This document shows, one piece after another, positions 23,588-37,800 of a DNA stretch of 64,000 nt. The position numbers and the translations under genes were made by a program. The stretch is from assembly GCA_916610825.1 (NCBI GenBank), contig OU744446.1:8520309-8584308 (forward strand), given 5' to 3'. The notes under the pieces were generated by a model. The model did not search any database and was not told where the DNA came from. It saw only the letters and a list, made by a program, of their open reading frames with translations. Position 1 is the stretch's first letter, and each line of letters starts with the position of its first letter. Source of the DNA: Haliclystus octoradiatus (taxonomy: Eukaryota; Cnidaria; Staurozoa; Stauromedusae; Haliclystidae).

Positions 23588-26500
23588 CTGTAAAAAAGTC
23601 AAAAGGTCAATTTACTTGTGGCCAAGGATCATGTAGAACTCATCTTCAATTTGCAATTTTAAACAAGCCGGCAATTGTACCAGCTGGGATGTGTCGAAAT
23701 TATGGACTTACATATATATATATGTCTTTATTCGGAAAGAAATTTCCAAAGAACACACACATAGAAGGTCACTATACTGTAGCAACACTTAAACTATATG
23801 GTTAAATTTTTTACAAATGATTTGAATACTGTATAATTATAATTAGTTGTATGAGTAATAAATTTTATATGTAATAAAATAAATAGTATTATGGTATAAA
23901 GTAAGATGAGAGTTGTAGCTTGAAAATTGTCAATGAAGTTGAATGAACTATTTCTTCCGGTAAAGCATTCCAAAGTCTGACAACATAGACTGCTGATTCC
24001 ATTGACATACTTCACGGAAAATACGTAGTGACTATGGACATCCATAACGGCTGAGGCAAGATACTTAGCCTAGCTCCGTAGGGCCCACTATTCTATTACT
24101 CTATATCTGGGCCTTGTAAAATTTCAGCTAATGAAATGATGCGCTATTGCAACGTTGTTGTATCAGCTATTTTATAAACAAAATACATTAGACCACTTGA
24201 GACAAACGGGTGTAATCTCCATGAGAAACGATGTGTCCCGCGATGTGCGAAACAGTTTTAACGCCTTTTCAATTCACAAAGACGTCACGAATACTTTCAC
24301 AATTTAGACAATAGATTTACCATGCATCGATCAGAAACTTCCGCTTCAGGTTTTTGTGAAGTGGCTGGACAGAGAACTGCGCAAAACACACAGACCCTAT
24401 TATTTCGTGAATGAATCGCGGTATGTAATGCAGACTAAGTTCGCACATGCTTATCTGTGATTTGTCATTCTAACTTTTTGTAATGAAGGGATCACCGATA
24501 TTTCAAGCCAGGTATTACACCATAGAGGTATAAGTACTAGAGCGCTAATCACGTGACTTCTCTTTGGACGTAAATGTTAGCACCACCCACAGCAGCCATT
24601 TTTTTGGAGGATAAAATCTTCGAATTTGATGCACAAGGCAATTGAGTTTTCTGATTTATTTTACATTTTTACTTTTTTAGACAAAATGGTTTAATTTTGG
24701 AAAAATTGAGACACTGTACTGTTTATTGGCATGTGACATAAATTCGTTTTCCTCCTGTGAAAGATTTTTAACTTTTTGCAGCACAAGTAATTTTGATCCG
24801 CGTCTTTGTGGAGATTTTACTCACACAACGAAGAAACAGGAATAAGATTCCGTAAGTTTGAAGTTTGGACTATCACAAATTATTATCGCCGAATTCATCT
24901 ACGTTCAGGACCCTGCAACTTTTGTTTTACAGCGATACCATGTAAACTGTTGTTCAATATAAATATAAATATGTTTCCACTAATCGGTAAAAACATAATT
25001 TCCATTGCGGTATCAACTGTTGTTAACCAATTTTCTAAAGGAGCAAACTTTCTTTGCCGCGTTTCCTAACCATTCCACTATATAAACTATGACGTTAGAT
25101 GCTAATATTTAATAGGCAATTTAGATTGTTCAAGATATCAATAGTCAATTTTGTTCTGCGGATTTCACAAATTGTATATATGATGATATTTTTCGGCAGT
25201 GTAAAATATAATATCGATCATTTGCTGAATCACCACACTCTTTACATAAGCAAGTATCGTCAGGATCATGAAAAATGTTGTATATACAGATAAGATGGTG
25301 AAAGCCATGGATTGACAAGCGGATGATGTAATTTCGATTTGATTGATTTGATGCTTGCCAACTAGATGATTGTAAGGTAGCATGGCGGCTCCATATCCTT
25401 TCTGAAATACTTCAATTAATTTAACTTTGCGATTTTCAAAAGATTTTGAAATTTCTCCAAAATTGAAAGAAAATAAATGTTCAATACATTTTGTTAAAAG
25501 GTTGGTGTTTGCAAATATGCACATTAAAGTATTTGAAGCAGATATATGGGTCCCAAGGGTACGTCTGACTTAGGTAGCTTTGATACGATCAAGGTAGAGG
25601 AATTGCTTTGCTGTGATAAATGGTGCAATGACTGGAAAAGCATATGTAACCACTAGAGAGATTTTCATGTCAAATATATTTAGAGATGTTTGAAGATAGA
25701 CTTTCCCTAAATGTGGTATAGCACAAATTGTGAGAATGGATGGATGGATGGATGGATGGAAAAAAATAACGGAATATGCCTGTACATTTTAATAATTGAA
25801 ATGAAATGCTATGTAATATATGAGTATAATTTTCTTATTGTACCCTCTATTTATTTTCATTCTAGGAGAAAACATTAGGAAAATAATGTTTTTTGTAACT
25901 TTGCAAAGATAAGTTTTGTTAAATCAACCACAAAAAGCGTTCATATGCTAGATGGGTGGTTGATGACATCAGAAGTAAGTATTTACATTTGTACAATCAC
26001 AGATTCCAAAACAATTAATTTAATTGCAAGAAGCAAATAAAAACATAGTTTTCATTTTTGTCCATAAAAGTCATAAAATACAACAACAACAAAAACTACA
26101 AATGATACGAAATTGATAATAGATAATTAATAAAATCAAAGTATTGTACTTACATTGGAAGACAGGAGGAGCTTTGAAGTAATAATATGAACCTTCAGTC
26201 TCGATTGAGTCTTTACATGCCTGGACATCATCATTTTCAAAATTGCACGTGACAATGTTTGTAGATGCTGCTAATGAAATCGTAAATAAATAGGTTCATC
26301 TAACATAATGTTATTAAGATTTCATAGCTAGAATATCAGAATATAAATTACAGTGAACTGTGTCCTTTATGATTACGAGATGATGATCACAATCATTGTA
26401 ACATCATAAGCATGTAGGTTTTATTTGTATTTATGTACTTGTATTTAAGGAAAACATGGAGGAATGTATTTATTATTATATATTTATATGCAGAAGTTTG

Positions 26501-28710
26501 TTTTATCGTATTTTATGCTATTTATCAGGAGGCTCCTGAGTTTTGTTCTTTAAGGATTTTTCGTTGTATGATTAAATCCCCCAAAATGTGTGTACCAAAT
26601 ACATAAAACTGAACACCGTTTTCTTTCTCTTTCATATAGGCTGCTAACACCACAGCTGTCTTCTGGATAAGTTAATTAGCTTAATCATAAGAATAGCTTA
26701 ATTAGTTTAATCTATCAATAATTTGATGATTCATTTTGAAACAACTGGTGAAAGTAGCACTTGTTCCTTTCATACATATAGAAGCACTATATATGTTATT
26801 CAAAATGTGTTCTTAATAATGATTTGGCTATACGACCCGCGTGTTGTAGCTCAAAATGTGTTATAAATCGTCGAATGTTGTTCTAGCAATCTGATTGGCT
26901 AATGGTCATGTTTGGAACTCACAGTACAGACTATGGCGGGATATATGCTAACAATGGCGGGATATTTGGACCAGGTTCAAAACATAAACGCAATAAATTC
27001 AAAATAAGCTAAAACTTTTTCTTGTTACATAAAGTTTCAACATAGCTCAAAACAAAGAAAATTGTACTTTTGGTTTAGAATTACATTCAGATAGTAATAA
27101 TAATAATAGTAATGATGATATATCATAATATCAGAATTCCGTTATAACGGAACGCGAAGGTTACCTACTTGTACAAGTAATGACTTGTATGACCTTCTGA
27201 ATGAAACACAGGCGAAAAGTACGAAGTACAAAACAAAATATGCAGTAAACATTTTCAACGGTATGTTATTGTGACATTGAAATACCATTTATATGAGGAA
27301 ATTGATTCCATAATGTTCTGCTTAGTTTCAGTATCCAAAATAAAACTGGAAACCTTCAGATCGATATTTGTACCAAAATCATCCACTCGTGTGAATACTC
27401 TGAACATTGCAGCATCACAACAACAGACCATCTACCACACAATTGAGGCAATGCAGTACAATTCTCTCTAGTTCACTTGTTGGACGTACAGCAAGCAATT
27501 CATTTCGTAGCAGAAGTGAAGAAGAGCAAGGAAACACGAGTTCGGTTATGCATAAGCACGACGAGCGAAAATGGATCAGTTGCAGCAGGAGCAATGAATT
27601 TTAATTATGCTTCAGGCTTCGGTTCCATCTTCAACGATTGTACAATATCAAATGTAAATATAAATCTACAATCTTCAAAATGATAATTTGTAAATATAAA
27701 CGGTTTTTAGAAAGAGTTGATGTTGGTTGATAAAATTATAAATGTTGATTATTCTGAAATCTGATCTGATCATCTGAAATTCCGTATTTTGCAAAAATAT
27801 AGATACTCGGTCGTCACAGGAAAAGCGGTGATTCCTATTGGCTCATTGCCGACCCTTTGTTATTCATGTTGCTGTCATTGGTTGGTCGAATTCTGCTGAG
27901 TTCTTCTGACGCTTTTCAGGAGAAAATGAACTTATCAGTTTCGATAGTGCTGCAGTGTGGTCCGATATTTTGTAAAGAATACTAGCAATTTATATTATTT
28001 ATTACATAGAATCGATTAATAAAAGGGTTACCACTCGGCAGCCGTATTTGGATAGCTTCATCCAAACACGAGGGGTGTTGGGAGACACGCGGGGAGACAC
28101 GAGAAAGCATCAGAAAAACAAAAGCCCGTATAGGGTGAGTGTTTTTAAGCTTCCAAGTGACTCCCAACATCCTGAGCCAACACCAACTCCATATGTGCCT
28201 CTGGATGTTCGTATAAAGTGAATTATTGCACAAAAGAGATCAGTTATGTAAAGCATGATCATTTTAATTTGTATTCCCTGTACAGCAGAACAGTCTTTAC
28301 ACTTAAAGTTCAAAACAACTTTAATAGCTTGACCTCCGAAAATTCGAATGAGATTAGCAGCTAGCTTTGATTTCATCTTTAATGCAATGCGACGGGTATG
28401 ATTTAATGCCATGTTTTCTATTTCAAACAAATACATGCAAAGGATCTTGAATGGTCTAGCCAGGTCTAGTCTTGACACACCAAGCTAAATCTACAGTTAA
28501 GCTAATGCGACCTATATAATGTATACATATATGATATATCCTGCAGTCTGAGGATCACAGAAAGCTTGAAACCTTAAGTAACAGCAACAAAATGTGTAAT
28601 CTTTGACTTATTCATTTATATATGTACTTACATTTCTTTTTACTTTGATGACAATTGTAATGATAGAGAGAAATTAGAAGGCAAATGGCAATGAAATATA
28701 GCTTCCCCAT
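23082..28710 (-). CDS. Secreted protein with divergent MAM-like domain
   Basis: Three exons on the minus strand: 28632..28710, 26154..26270, 23082..23587, giving 233 residues. Exon 1 is a signal peptide (MGKLYFIAICLLISLYHYNC). Exon 2 opens the mature chain with TNIVTCNFEND, resembling the CxFE start of MAM domains. Exon 3 gives the remainder, with beta-strand-like blocks (KLDLSYSISKGSTIIALKI), a Trp-containing turn (YKGIWKRNNEVNLEK) and a C-terminal strand pair (HKFRIIIVVIPKVIDG, then IQIKHVSLSE) in the order seen in MAM folds. Both introns are phase 1, typical of secreted modules, and all joins keep the frame. Usual MAM disulfides are only partly kept. Additional symmetric exons could hide in the 2-kb introns. 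A TATA-like sequence lies about 76-96 bases upstream of the ATG. No orthologue is named. Confidence 0.65.
23588..26153 (-). other. Intron 2 of MAM-like gene
   Basis: No further exon is convincing. A 119-codon minus-strand frame at 25165-25524 with one hydrophobic stretch was not accepted as a gene. A short TGGA/GGAT repeat lies at 25737-25760. Confidence 0.4.
26154..26270 (-). CDS. MAM-like secreted protein, exon 2
   Basis: 117 bases, phase 1-1, acceptor TTTCATTAG and donor GTAAGT. Encodes ASTNIVTCNFENDDVQACKD, then SIETEGSYYYFKAPPVFQ. Two cysteines and the CNFEN motif suggest the start of a MAM-like domain. Confidence 0.6.
27519..27895 (+). repeat. Dispersed repeat with short conserved ORF, copy 2
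   Basis: Matches 16502-16867, with a small insertion (ATGCATAAGCA) near 27547. The shared frame ends at 27683 with QSSK and a stop. It lies in intron 1 of the MAM-like gene, on the opposite strand. Confidence 0.75.
28632..28710 (-). CDS. MAM-like secreted protein, exon 1 (signal peptide)
   Basis: ATG at 28710 and 26 codons of hydrophobic leader ending CHQSKKK, then donor GTAAGTAC in phase 1. The split Ser codon (T|CA) agrees with exon 2. Confidence 0.65.
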
Positions 28711-28785
28711 GATTTACATCAATCTGATAATTTCACAGTTTCTGTCCACTCGCCGATCCAAATCATCCACCGGAATAGCTGTTAA

Positions 28786-28806
28786 ATTATATACCGTATA
28801 TATACC
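28786..28806 (-). promoter_or_regulatory. TATA-like element upstream of MAM-like gene
   Basis: On the minus strand this reads GGTATATATACGGTATATAA, 76-96 bases before the ATG of exon 1. Position and composition fit a core promoter, but TATA-like words are common in this AT-rich DNA. Confidence 0.35.
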
Positions 28807-30779
28807 CTGGTGATATCAGCTGCTATTTAGGTAATTCCATTAGATGCGTGTCGATGTATATAAAGTGGGAGTTTATGGAAGGTAAATGAAGATAATCCGA
28901 TATGTCGAAAATAATAAATCGACACAGTAGAATAGAAATGTTCTCACGCTGTATAAAGTGTTTCACACATCATTTTATATTGGATTTACTTGGAATAATG
29001 CTTTCTGTATTCTTCCAATTTGTAATTAAAAAACGTAAGAATAAATTCGACTGCCATGTCAGCGAAATGCTGGCTATTAAAGAACTAAAGCCATCATTGA
29101 GCGTCCTGCAATGGGATTCTATCAAGGCTAGAGTTTTTAAATAACATAGTTACATACTTCACATGATTCCGCAAAGTATTTACACAAATGATTGGGAAAA
29201 TATTAAAGTCAATTACCATAATAGTTGTTATGTTGTATTTTAGTTTCGATGTCAATTGTTATAAATTAATGACAATAATTTTGTTTTCATGATGTAGATT
29301 TCCCTCAAGGGGCATACAATTTTAGTAACCTGTATATATTTACGTTAACAAAACACTCACTTGAGAATGGTTGCAGACGATCAGCCAAAACGTTGTGCTA
29401 ACCTATAGGTGTGTTGTCATTTTGTACAAAAATCATCAATAAGAAGATTCGTATAGATAGATTAAATTATATTGAAATTCATGTTTTCGTTATATGTTTC
29501 AAAAATGACGAGTATTAACAATGAACAAAACTGTTATAGATCAATTTCGACCAATAATTACTGTTAAATATATATATTGTTGTCGCATATCGACTAATCA
29601 AAACTTTCAAATGTCTGCTAAGCGAAAAATTACGATGGTATACTATAAGTTTGAAAATGCATTATTTATAAATGTCAATATAGCAAAGAAGCATAGGAAT
29701 TAACAGAGATAATTAAATCCTTTTTTGACTTTCTAAAGATTTCTGAAAATAGAAATCTGAAAAATCTTAAAATTTGAAGAACTTTATTGAATAACTGTGA
29801 GAAACAATTTTATATTGGATTTTTGAGAACTTTTGGAAATCATTTTTTAAGTTTTTAGAAATTTTTGGTTAGAATTTAAAGGATTTTTGGTCTTTATAAT
29901 CTTTATATATTTTGCAGTTTTTTCCTAATTAGTGGCATCCGAGGCCTCCGCTCATGCAGAGCTGGTGCTGCCCCTCGTGTCTTGAATTAACATGTAGACT
30001 TTTAATCCAGAGTAGTACTCGACTTCCCAATTGCTAAGAAAATCCATTACTCGGATTTGTAGCTAGACCTAAGAAAGTAAATAATTAGTGTTTTCCAATT
30101 ACCGAGAAAATAAGGTAACCGTTTTGGGGAATTTTTGTTCATGGTGAACTGATAAACACAAATAAAGGCATATCATAAGGGATGATATAAGGGAAGAAAT
30201 GTTCCGCTTATTGCAAAATCCAAGAAGAAGATAGAAATATTATTATAGAAATCCAAGGAAACTGCCTTCATTTATGTGAGACAAAAGTTGCTTCTTCCAT
30301 TCTCCTAATCAGCTAAATACCAATCCGATATATAGTAACCGGAGTACTTAACGGATCCCGTATCAAATTTGGTCTCTCCGGACTCCAGTACATTCGGCAT
30401 ATTCATGATTCTACACTTCTCCTAACTGGAAATCATGGTCACAATTATACGGACAACGCTAAAAATGTTCCATAGGCTAGTACTTTGCGGTATGCTTTAT
30501 CTTTGGGAGTTGACCTACACTCGGACTTTCTTTATTGGAATCCAGAAAGTTTGGAAACAAGCAAAATTAAAAGTCAGAAGCTATGTTGATCGGCTAAGAG
30601 ATGTGGTTTATGATGTAGAGTAGAGTATAGCAGACCAGGGTACCGGTGGGTACCGGAGGATAATTCAATATTTTTTGATGGAGGGTTGTGTCATTTTCAG
30701 AAATCGAAGGATTACGGTAAAGTTTCACATCAGGAGGAGATGGAGAACCTAAATTTCATGCTTTCACGACTAACATAAA
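28807..30779. other. Gene-free stretch
   Basis: No supported gene. The open frames at 28902, 29521 and 30435 are short, low-complexity and unlike any family I recognise. Confidence 0.4.
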
Positions 30780-31292
30780 GGAATAGTTCTATTGAAAACT
30801 TTGAAAATTTTCTTGATTGAAACCATAAATTTTCACAAGAATCTGGAACATCACCCCTTAAAATTGGCACGGCGTATCGGTACAGCCGATTCATATAAGT
30901 CCCTCGGAATAGCAGACGTCAGTTGTTCATATATTTGCACCCAACTGTGTAATTCAGATTTTGCTACTTCATTTAGATTAGAATTTGTTAGTTTATATAC
31001 ATTTGGATTTAGTAAATTACTTTTAATATAAAACTTCACTAAATAAGAAATTAAGTCAAGGCAGGGAATAAATTTAAAAGCAAAATTTAAACATAGTAAT
31101 TGTATATCTGCCTGATCAATTTTCATCTTTTCACCATTGTACTAATATTGTGGCAGATACTGTGGCAATAACCAGCTTTATTTAATCTAGTTCTTAATTA
31201 ATATTAAGGCTGTATGTAAGTGACACTTTCTATGGCGTAAAGTGTCCTTTATTTGCCGGTCAAAATGACAAAATATATCATATCATATCATA
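30780..31292 (+). mobile_element. Probable LINE 3' untranslated tail
   Basis: The segment ends with TTATTTGCCGGTCAAAATGA, then CAAAATATATC and three ATATC units. A GC-poor trailer ending in a short tandem pentamer is the style of a non-LTR element's 3' end. The left boundary and the family are uncertain. Confidence 0.4.
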
Positions 31293-31830
31293 CTGTAACT
31301 AAATGTCTTTGTATCTCAAATACTTCTCGCGTCCTGGAAGTGTAGACATAGCTGACTTTGACGTTATAGAAACGTTTCCTCAAGACAAAAAGATTCCTCG
31401 CAAAAGGCCCATACGATATTTTAAAGTTTTCAATTCAATTGTCCATTTTCCTATAGTACAATCCCTCTTGCCATGCGATATTTAAAACGTTTTCAGTTGT
31501 CCTTTTTCATCAAAGTAATCCCTCTTGCCATACGATATTTTGAAGTTTTCAATTGTCCCTTTTCCTATAGTAGTCTCTCTTGTCATTCGGACTATCGTTC
31601 CGAGTTTGGAAAAAATGACTGATCAAGGACGCAACGCAGGCTAGATATCGGGGTCTACAAGCAGTTTACGCGCAAGAGCCTTGGGATCTAGCACGTGATA
31701 TTATTTGTGAATGATTGATGTCTTTTGTGTATCTTCTGCGGTGTGGTTGGCCGAGCAAAGTTTGTCGTTAGTTTGAAATTCCTAAAATGGTTGATTACAG
31801 CTGATTATTTAACAATAATTTAATTATGAA
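31293..31830 (+). promoter_or_regulatory. Upstream region of ANKLE1
   Basis: 538 bases between the repeat tail and the ANKLE1 ATG. Holds a twice-repeated block (CCTCTTGCCATGCGATATTT and a variant near 31.46 and 31.52 kb) and a locally GC-richer patch at 31.62-31.76 kb that could be the promoter. No TATA box is obvious. Confidence 0.35.
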
Positions 31831-31877
31831 ATGGCTCTCGTTGAACTTTTTGATGCTATCAAACTATCAAATACAAG
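31831..31877 (+). CDS. ANKLE1: ANKLE1 exon 1
   Basis: ATG at 31831; MALVELFDAIKLSNT plus a split Arg codon (AG|G). Donor GTAAAA. The open frame of exon 2 runs a little further upstream, but splicing here restores the typical ankyrin helix before GADPN. Confidence 0.85.
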
Positions 31878-34800
31878 GTAAAATATGTTTTGTGTATTTT
31901 TAAATTTTCTAATTCTACTGTGGAACAGTAAAATAATGGTTGCTGCGTAGGCCTAAAAATGTTTGAGAGTAACTCAAGAGCACGACGAAGAATTCCCACT
32001 TCGGCACTTGGCATTGTTTTGTTTTGAATTCTTCATTTTTGATTTGTAGGACGTGTGAAGAACTCTTAGCCCACGGAGCAGACCCAAACTTTATCAACAG
32101 AGATGGTATATCACCTATGCACGTAGCAGCTGGTATAGATGGTCAAAATGCCTATGAAATATTACTACTTTTGCTGCAGCATGGAGGAGACCCAAACCTT
32201 CGTTCGTGCGATGGGCTTACTCCTGTTCATATCTCAGCAATGTGGGGTCGTGAGGACTCTTTGAGATTATTACTGCAATGCAATGGTAATCCTTTATTAA
32301 GAGACGAAGAATGTCTTTCAGCATTTGATCATGCTCTTGCTTGTGATAACTGTGATGAAATGTTGTCAATAATTGAAGATAATACTGACGGACCACTATT
32401 CTATGATGATGATAATAACAGTCAAGGCAGTGTTGATAGTTATAAAATACACCAGGATGGCTCTAAGTATGATCTATTCAATCCTTTCAGTTCAACTTTA
32501 AACTACCAAGCACAAGCAGAGGAAATAATCTCTGATTCAGATGATACATTTTATGATGCATTTTCAACTTTGGGGTCAGTAATGGGAGATGATTATTCAA
32601 AGAAAAAAGTAGATAAATCAAAAACTATTGATGAAACCAAAGCAGATGCTACAGAGAAATTTCATAACAAATCCTTTACAAAATCAACGAATAATAACAT
32701 ATTTGTTTACCCTGGTGATTCAAGTGAAGAAATAAGACACTATGAAGATAATGTTGACGGTGAAAATTATTATGATGAATTTGAGGGAACAGAAAATGTT
32801 AAGTCTGTTGGGAATATGACGACTGAGCAGATTGTCATTAACAAATTTGCTGATTTATCATTTTCAAGTCTGCCGGACACAAATAGCAATCAAAAATACA
32901 ATCGTAGTCATAGCGTACCAGGACGAATGCTTGCACACAGTCAGAGTCTTATTGAACATGTTGACAAAAGTACAGTTAAAGAAAAGAAGGCACTTTTTTC
33001 AAGATGGTCATCGACTGTTGCTATGCCAAAACGTTCATCTAGACCAAAACCTAATAAAAGTGATAAACCGCCTAAACCGAGAAAAAAAAGAACAGATAGC
33101 ATTAAAATCCTTGCAATGTCGTCACCATCTAAAATTTCATTACGAAAAGCTTTTAAAAAACAGCATGATAAAAGTAAGACTAATATAGAACCTACTGAAC
33201 ATTCTACATTTATGTCTGATGTCACTCAAATTAGTCCAGCTCACATAGACGAATCGTTCGATTGGAGTTATTCTGAAGTATTTAATCCTGATGATTCAAA
33301 TATTAGCACCCACTCTGGGTTTTCTGAATTTGCAAGTCTTATGACAGATGATACATTATCGTATGATTGGAAAGATATTAGTCATGTCGAACCATCTGAT
33401 CGTCGTAATAGCATTGTCATTCCTAAAGAGCTTCAAAGTTTGAATAATGAGGAAATACGTAAACGATTGCTAGATCTAGCTGAAAGACCTGGCCCAATTA
33501 CAGCATTAACGAGAAATCTTTATCTTACCTACTTGGCTAAAATTTTACTATTTGGGAAACAAAATAAAGATGTAAGTTTTATGTGATCAAATTAATGTTT
33601 TAAAATAGTAGCCTAAGCTAAATGATAGGCCTATATACTAGACATAGGTTATCTGTAAGCTAGGCTAGTAGCCTTAGCATATTATCAGTAGCCCATTGTG
33701 ATTGCAGTAAATAGGCCACTGTTCATACTGTCACCTTTAAAAACATATTGCTGTTTATAGCATATTACTGAATTGAACTGATGTTCCTGTTGAATTCTTG
33801 TATCTTCCTTCTTAAACATAATTCTTATAAAAAGGTTCCCTAGGAGTGCAGATATATATAGACAATATCTACTATATAGGCCTATGTTGTAGGCTAGTAT
33901 TTTTTTTTCACTTACTTAACGTCACTATAACCCAAGCCTATTAATTATTGTCCACACGGCACACATCAATAGGCCTACTCTTAATACCTGCCTTGACTGA
34001 GCCCCTGAATCCTGATTTAGGCTAGTGCTGACACATTAACCCAAATTGCAAACCCTAGCCTACCCGTGCGAAAAATTAATTGAGTTCATGAACAGCTTAT
34101 ATACAGTGCATGAAATTAGGCCATTTAATGTTCATGAATTGCTTCCACAACGGTAGGCCTAGTCACTTAAACAAGATTATTAGATTATCAGGCACCAGCT
34201 CTTATAGGCCTAGCCTACCATCTAAGTATTATGGCATGTTTATATTTTGTAAATCTGGGTCTACTGAAATTGTCAATTTCTTAAAAATTGATAACTTGGA
34301 TTTGTGAAATACGGTATTGCTCAAAATCGGAACCATCCATGCTAATGATATGAACCCTAGCACAATTATATCATAAGCACATCTACTTTTCTACAAATCA
34401 GCTTAGGCTATATAGACCTATGTTGAATATTCAAAATCAAAAGCTGTCATTTAAATTTAAAAATTTAAAAAAATTTATTTACACAGGCAAATAAATATCA
34501 AGACTACACAATGGAAATGAGAAATCAATTCCAAGGCAATGGTGTTCCTGATGCAGAAATGAGAGAATTGGATAGGGCATTGACAAGATGTTTTGATACA
34601 TCTGACAAAAAATGGAGAGAAGGGTATGTTAGCTGATAGGTGTCAAAGTGTTGCATGCTCTGATTGAAAGACCTATGAAAAATAAGTTCATGACCTGATT
34701 AATCAGTGAGCTGAATAAGCTACAGCTCGAGACCTTCATTATGGAGGGCATTAAACTGGAAAATGGAAAGAAGTCAAAATGAATTTCAACAATCAAACAA

Positions 34801-37800
34801 TAAAAACATAATTTTTATTAAGAAAAATATAACCTACAGCATTTAACAAACAACCAATGATATTGTAACAAAATGAAAATAAATTCGAAAAGCATTTTAA
34901 GTTCTACTGATAGAGCGGCTATTTTGAATATATTTTAAACTAAACTTCTAAAGTTGAAAATGCGCTGTCAAAGCAAGATAACATATGTTTAAAAGAAGCT
35001 GCTCTTCTGTCACACCCCCTTAGAGCCAGGAAATTGTTAATCCGGCTTTGTTTATGACAATTCATGCATGACCTTATATAAACTGCTAATTGTATGATCT
35101 GTTAATTATGCAGTCCTGGAATTGTTCTGAATTTCTGAAAGGTCATGAACTGCAAGGTCTGACAAAAGGTTTAGCTTTCTGGAATCCTAGAACGTTTTGT
35201 CATTTTCTTCACAATTTTTTTCTGTTGACGTTTGACCAATAAATCATACACATATCAATTTTCTTCTGAATTTTCTCTAGCCTTCCGGCATCTAGGATCC
35301 CAGGATACCCATTTTTGTCGGACCCTGATGAACTGTTTACTAATTTTAGCTAATCATGATCCATGAGATGCCACACTTTGGGAGTCACAGCTGATAAGCT
35401 TATAAATATGACCAACAGTCAAAACGCTTGAAACAGTTGAAATTCCCAGCATAAAAACATACTATTACAGTTCTTTACTCATTCTGTATGCTAACCAATG
35501 GACTTCCATTCAAATATAGAAGTTTTCTTGATTTCTAGACGGTCTACCAATAGGCCTGCATCCCTTCTACAGGTCTAAACTAGGCCTACTCTAATTACTG
35601 TTGCCTCGAAATTGATAGGATACCATAGAGTGCTACATGATTGCTTCTCCAAGCAGTGTAGCCTACATGGTTTCATTGTTTAGGTTTACAAGCATAAGCA
35701 GTGACATTTACAAAACTTTTATATTTTTGTTATAGATCACAGAAATCCTCGTTTAACTACCTTTTGATAGATCCCCGTGTGACTTGCAACTTGATTGATA
35801 GACATAGCCTTTCTCTGCAAGATCTCTTCAAAACATTTGCTGCTTCAGTATTTTATATTGGTAAAGGAAAGAAAGCAAGGTCGTATGAGCATTTGCATGA
35901 TGCTCTGAAATATAGAAATGGTCAAGGAACTCCTTCTAAGGTAAACACAGAGTGATTATTCTATGTGAGTGATTTTTAGGTCTCTTTATTGATTTAAAAT
36001 GTATAAAAATTTGATCAAAGAATACAAAGTTCTACAATTTCGACATAATTTATACTATACAGTTTACAAAAAATTGCTACTTAGGCCTACATGAATTTTT
36101 GTTCAGAATACATTTCAAAAAGCAGATAATGATTTCAATGTTACATGTCCTATGGAAGTGCATTCAAATTGAAAATAACGCAATTTAAATGAAATTATGT
36201 CTCATATCTGATCTTGCAATGTCAATATGATATGTTAAGTTAGTGCCTAGCCATACCCCTGCAAAAAACAGTTCATGGACAGTTCATTAAGGTAAAGTGG
36301 CCTTTTTTGTTAGCCCAGTATCAATCAATTAGCCTACATATGGATTCAATTATTATGATACGATATTTATTTTGACATTTCTGGAATTCAATAGGACGAA
36401 TCTGATACTTATTATTTGTCGTATATCAAACTATGATAATTTGTATCAACGAAGGACACAAGTGATCAGTCATATTGCTAAGGCAGATCTGAATTATATT
36501 TCACAATAAAATCACATAGAAAGGCGAATACAGGAAATACGTAAATGACATAGTTTAACACACAGGTGATTAATTTACTTCTAACTGATTATATAACATC
36601 ATTAAAATTGCTTTATTATTTTAATTGACCTGGAATGTTTTTTAGGCCAATGGAAAGATTCGAATGATTCATGACATTTGGAATGCTGGATATGGTGTTG
36701 TTTCTCTTCATTTGTTTCATAGTACAATACCAGTGGAAGCGTTTACAAGGGAGGCACTGATGATCGATGCTTTGGGTAAATTTATCTATTTCTACCGAAT
36801 TTCAAACTTTCGATATGATTGTTGTTGAAACACCATTACTTCATTAAAAAGCTGCGGTGGCTTACACTGGTTTGTTGATATTTTGAACTAACCTGAAATG
36901 TTTGGAAACGAGTGACTTGAAAAATGGCATACAGTTTTACACTTTTTGCTCGCAAGGCGGGATGGTCAATTTTATGCCTTTAACATCATTGCTCTTAGCG
37001 TCTAGCGAAAAGAGCCTCTCCTCTAGAAATAGAGGAGTGGTAGCCTACTGTGGTACGAGTGAGCATATTGCCATAGTCGTCAAATCCTTTACCAAAAAGG
37101 TGACCTTTTCAACTATGACGGGACTGGAAATGATCTAGAATCAATCAGTATCTGATTTAGAGCCAATCACAAGCAAAAATATACTAAAATGCGCACCAGA
37201 ACTAGTTCCAGGCCCTCTTTTGAGATTTATTATGTCATCTAGAAACACAAGCGCATAAATTATGTACAGCACGGCAAGAAACGGCACTTCTAAGGAACTC
37301 AACAAAATTCAAATTTCTTTTTGCATCTCTTACCTTTATACATTTACTACAAATCTACCGTGAGCTTTTTAAATATACTGAAAAAAAAAGTTATTGCAAT
37401 AAATGTTAAACCCCGGCCAAATGACTTTTTATTTCACCAACATTCATCGGATAATTCTGCCAACGTCTTGAGGGTGGCCAAATGACTTTTTATTTTTGCC
37501 AACATTCATCGGATTTTGTTGAGTTCATTTTCGTCAACAGCGGTTGGTATTTTGAGAACAATCGAGCCCACCAATCCTGAGACAAGCCACGTCATTGTTG
37601 ACCAATCAAAGGAAGGTTCATATTTTCAACAAAATTCAACAATGTTGGCGAAATAAAAAGTCATTTGGCCACTTCGCCAACATCGGTAGAGAACAATAGA
37701 ACTCAACAAAATCCGATGAATGTTGGCGAAATTTTTGAATGTATTCAAAATCCAAATTCAACATCAGGCAACAAAATCCGAAAAGGTGAGGGTGGCCAAA

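Noticed and set aside
25165..25524. Minus-strand 119-codon frame with one hydrophobic segment as a membrane-protein exon
   Set aside because: No splice sites or family motifs support it. The hydrophobic run is what AT-rich DNA often gives.
28110..28478. Minus-strand 122-codon frame
   Set aside because: No recognisable domain and no splice context. It overlaps the intron of the MAM-like gene.
32832..33225. Extra open frames inside ANKLE1 exon 2
   Set aside because: They are shadow frames of the ANKLE1 coding sequence.
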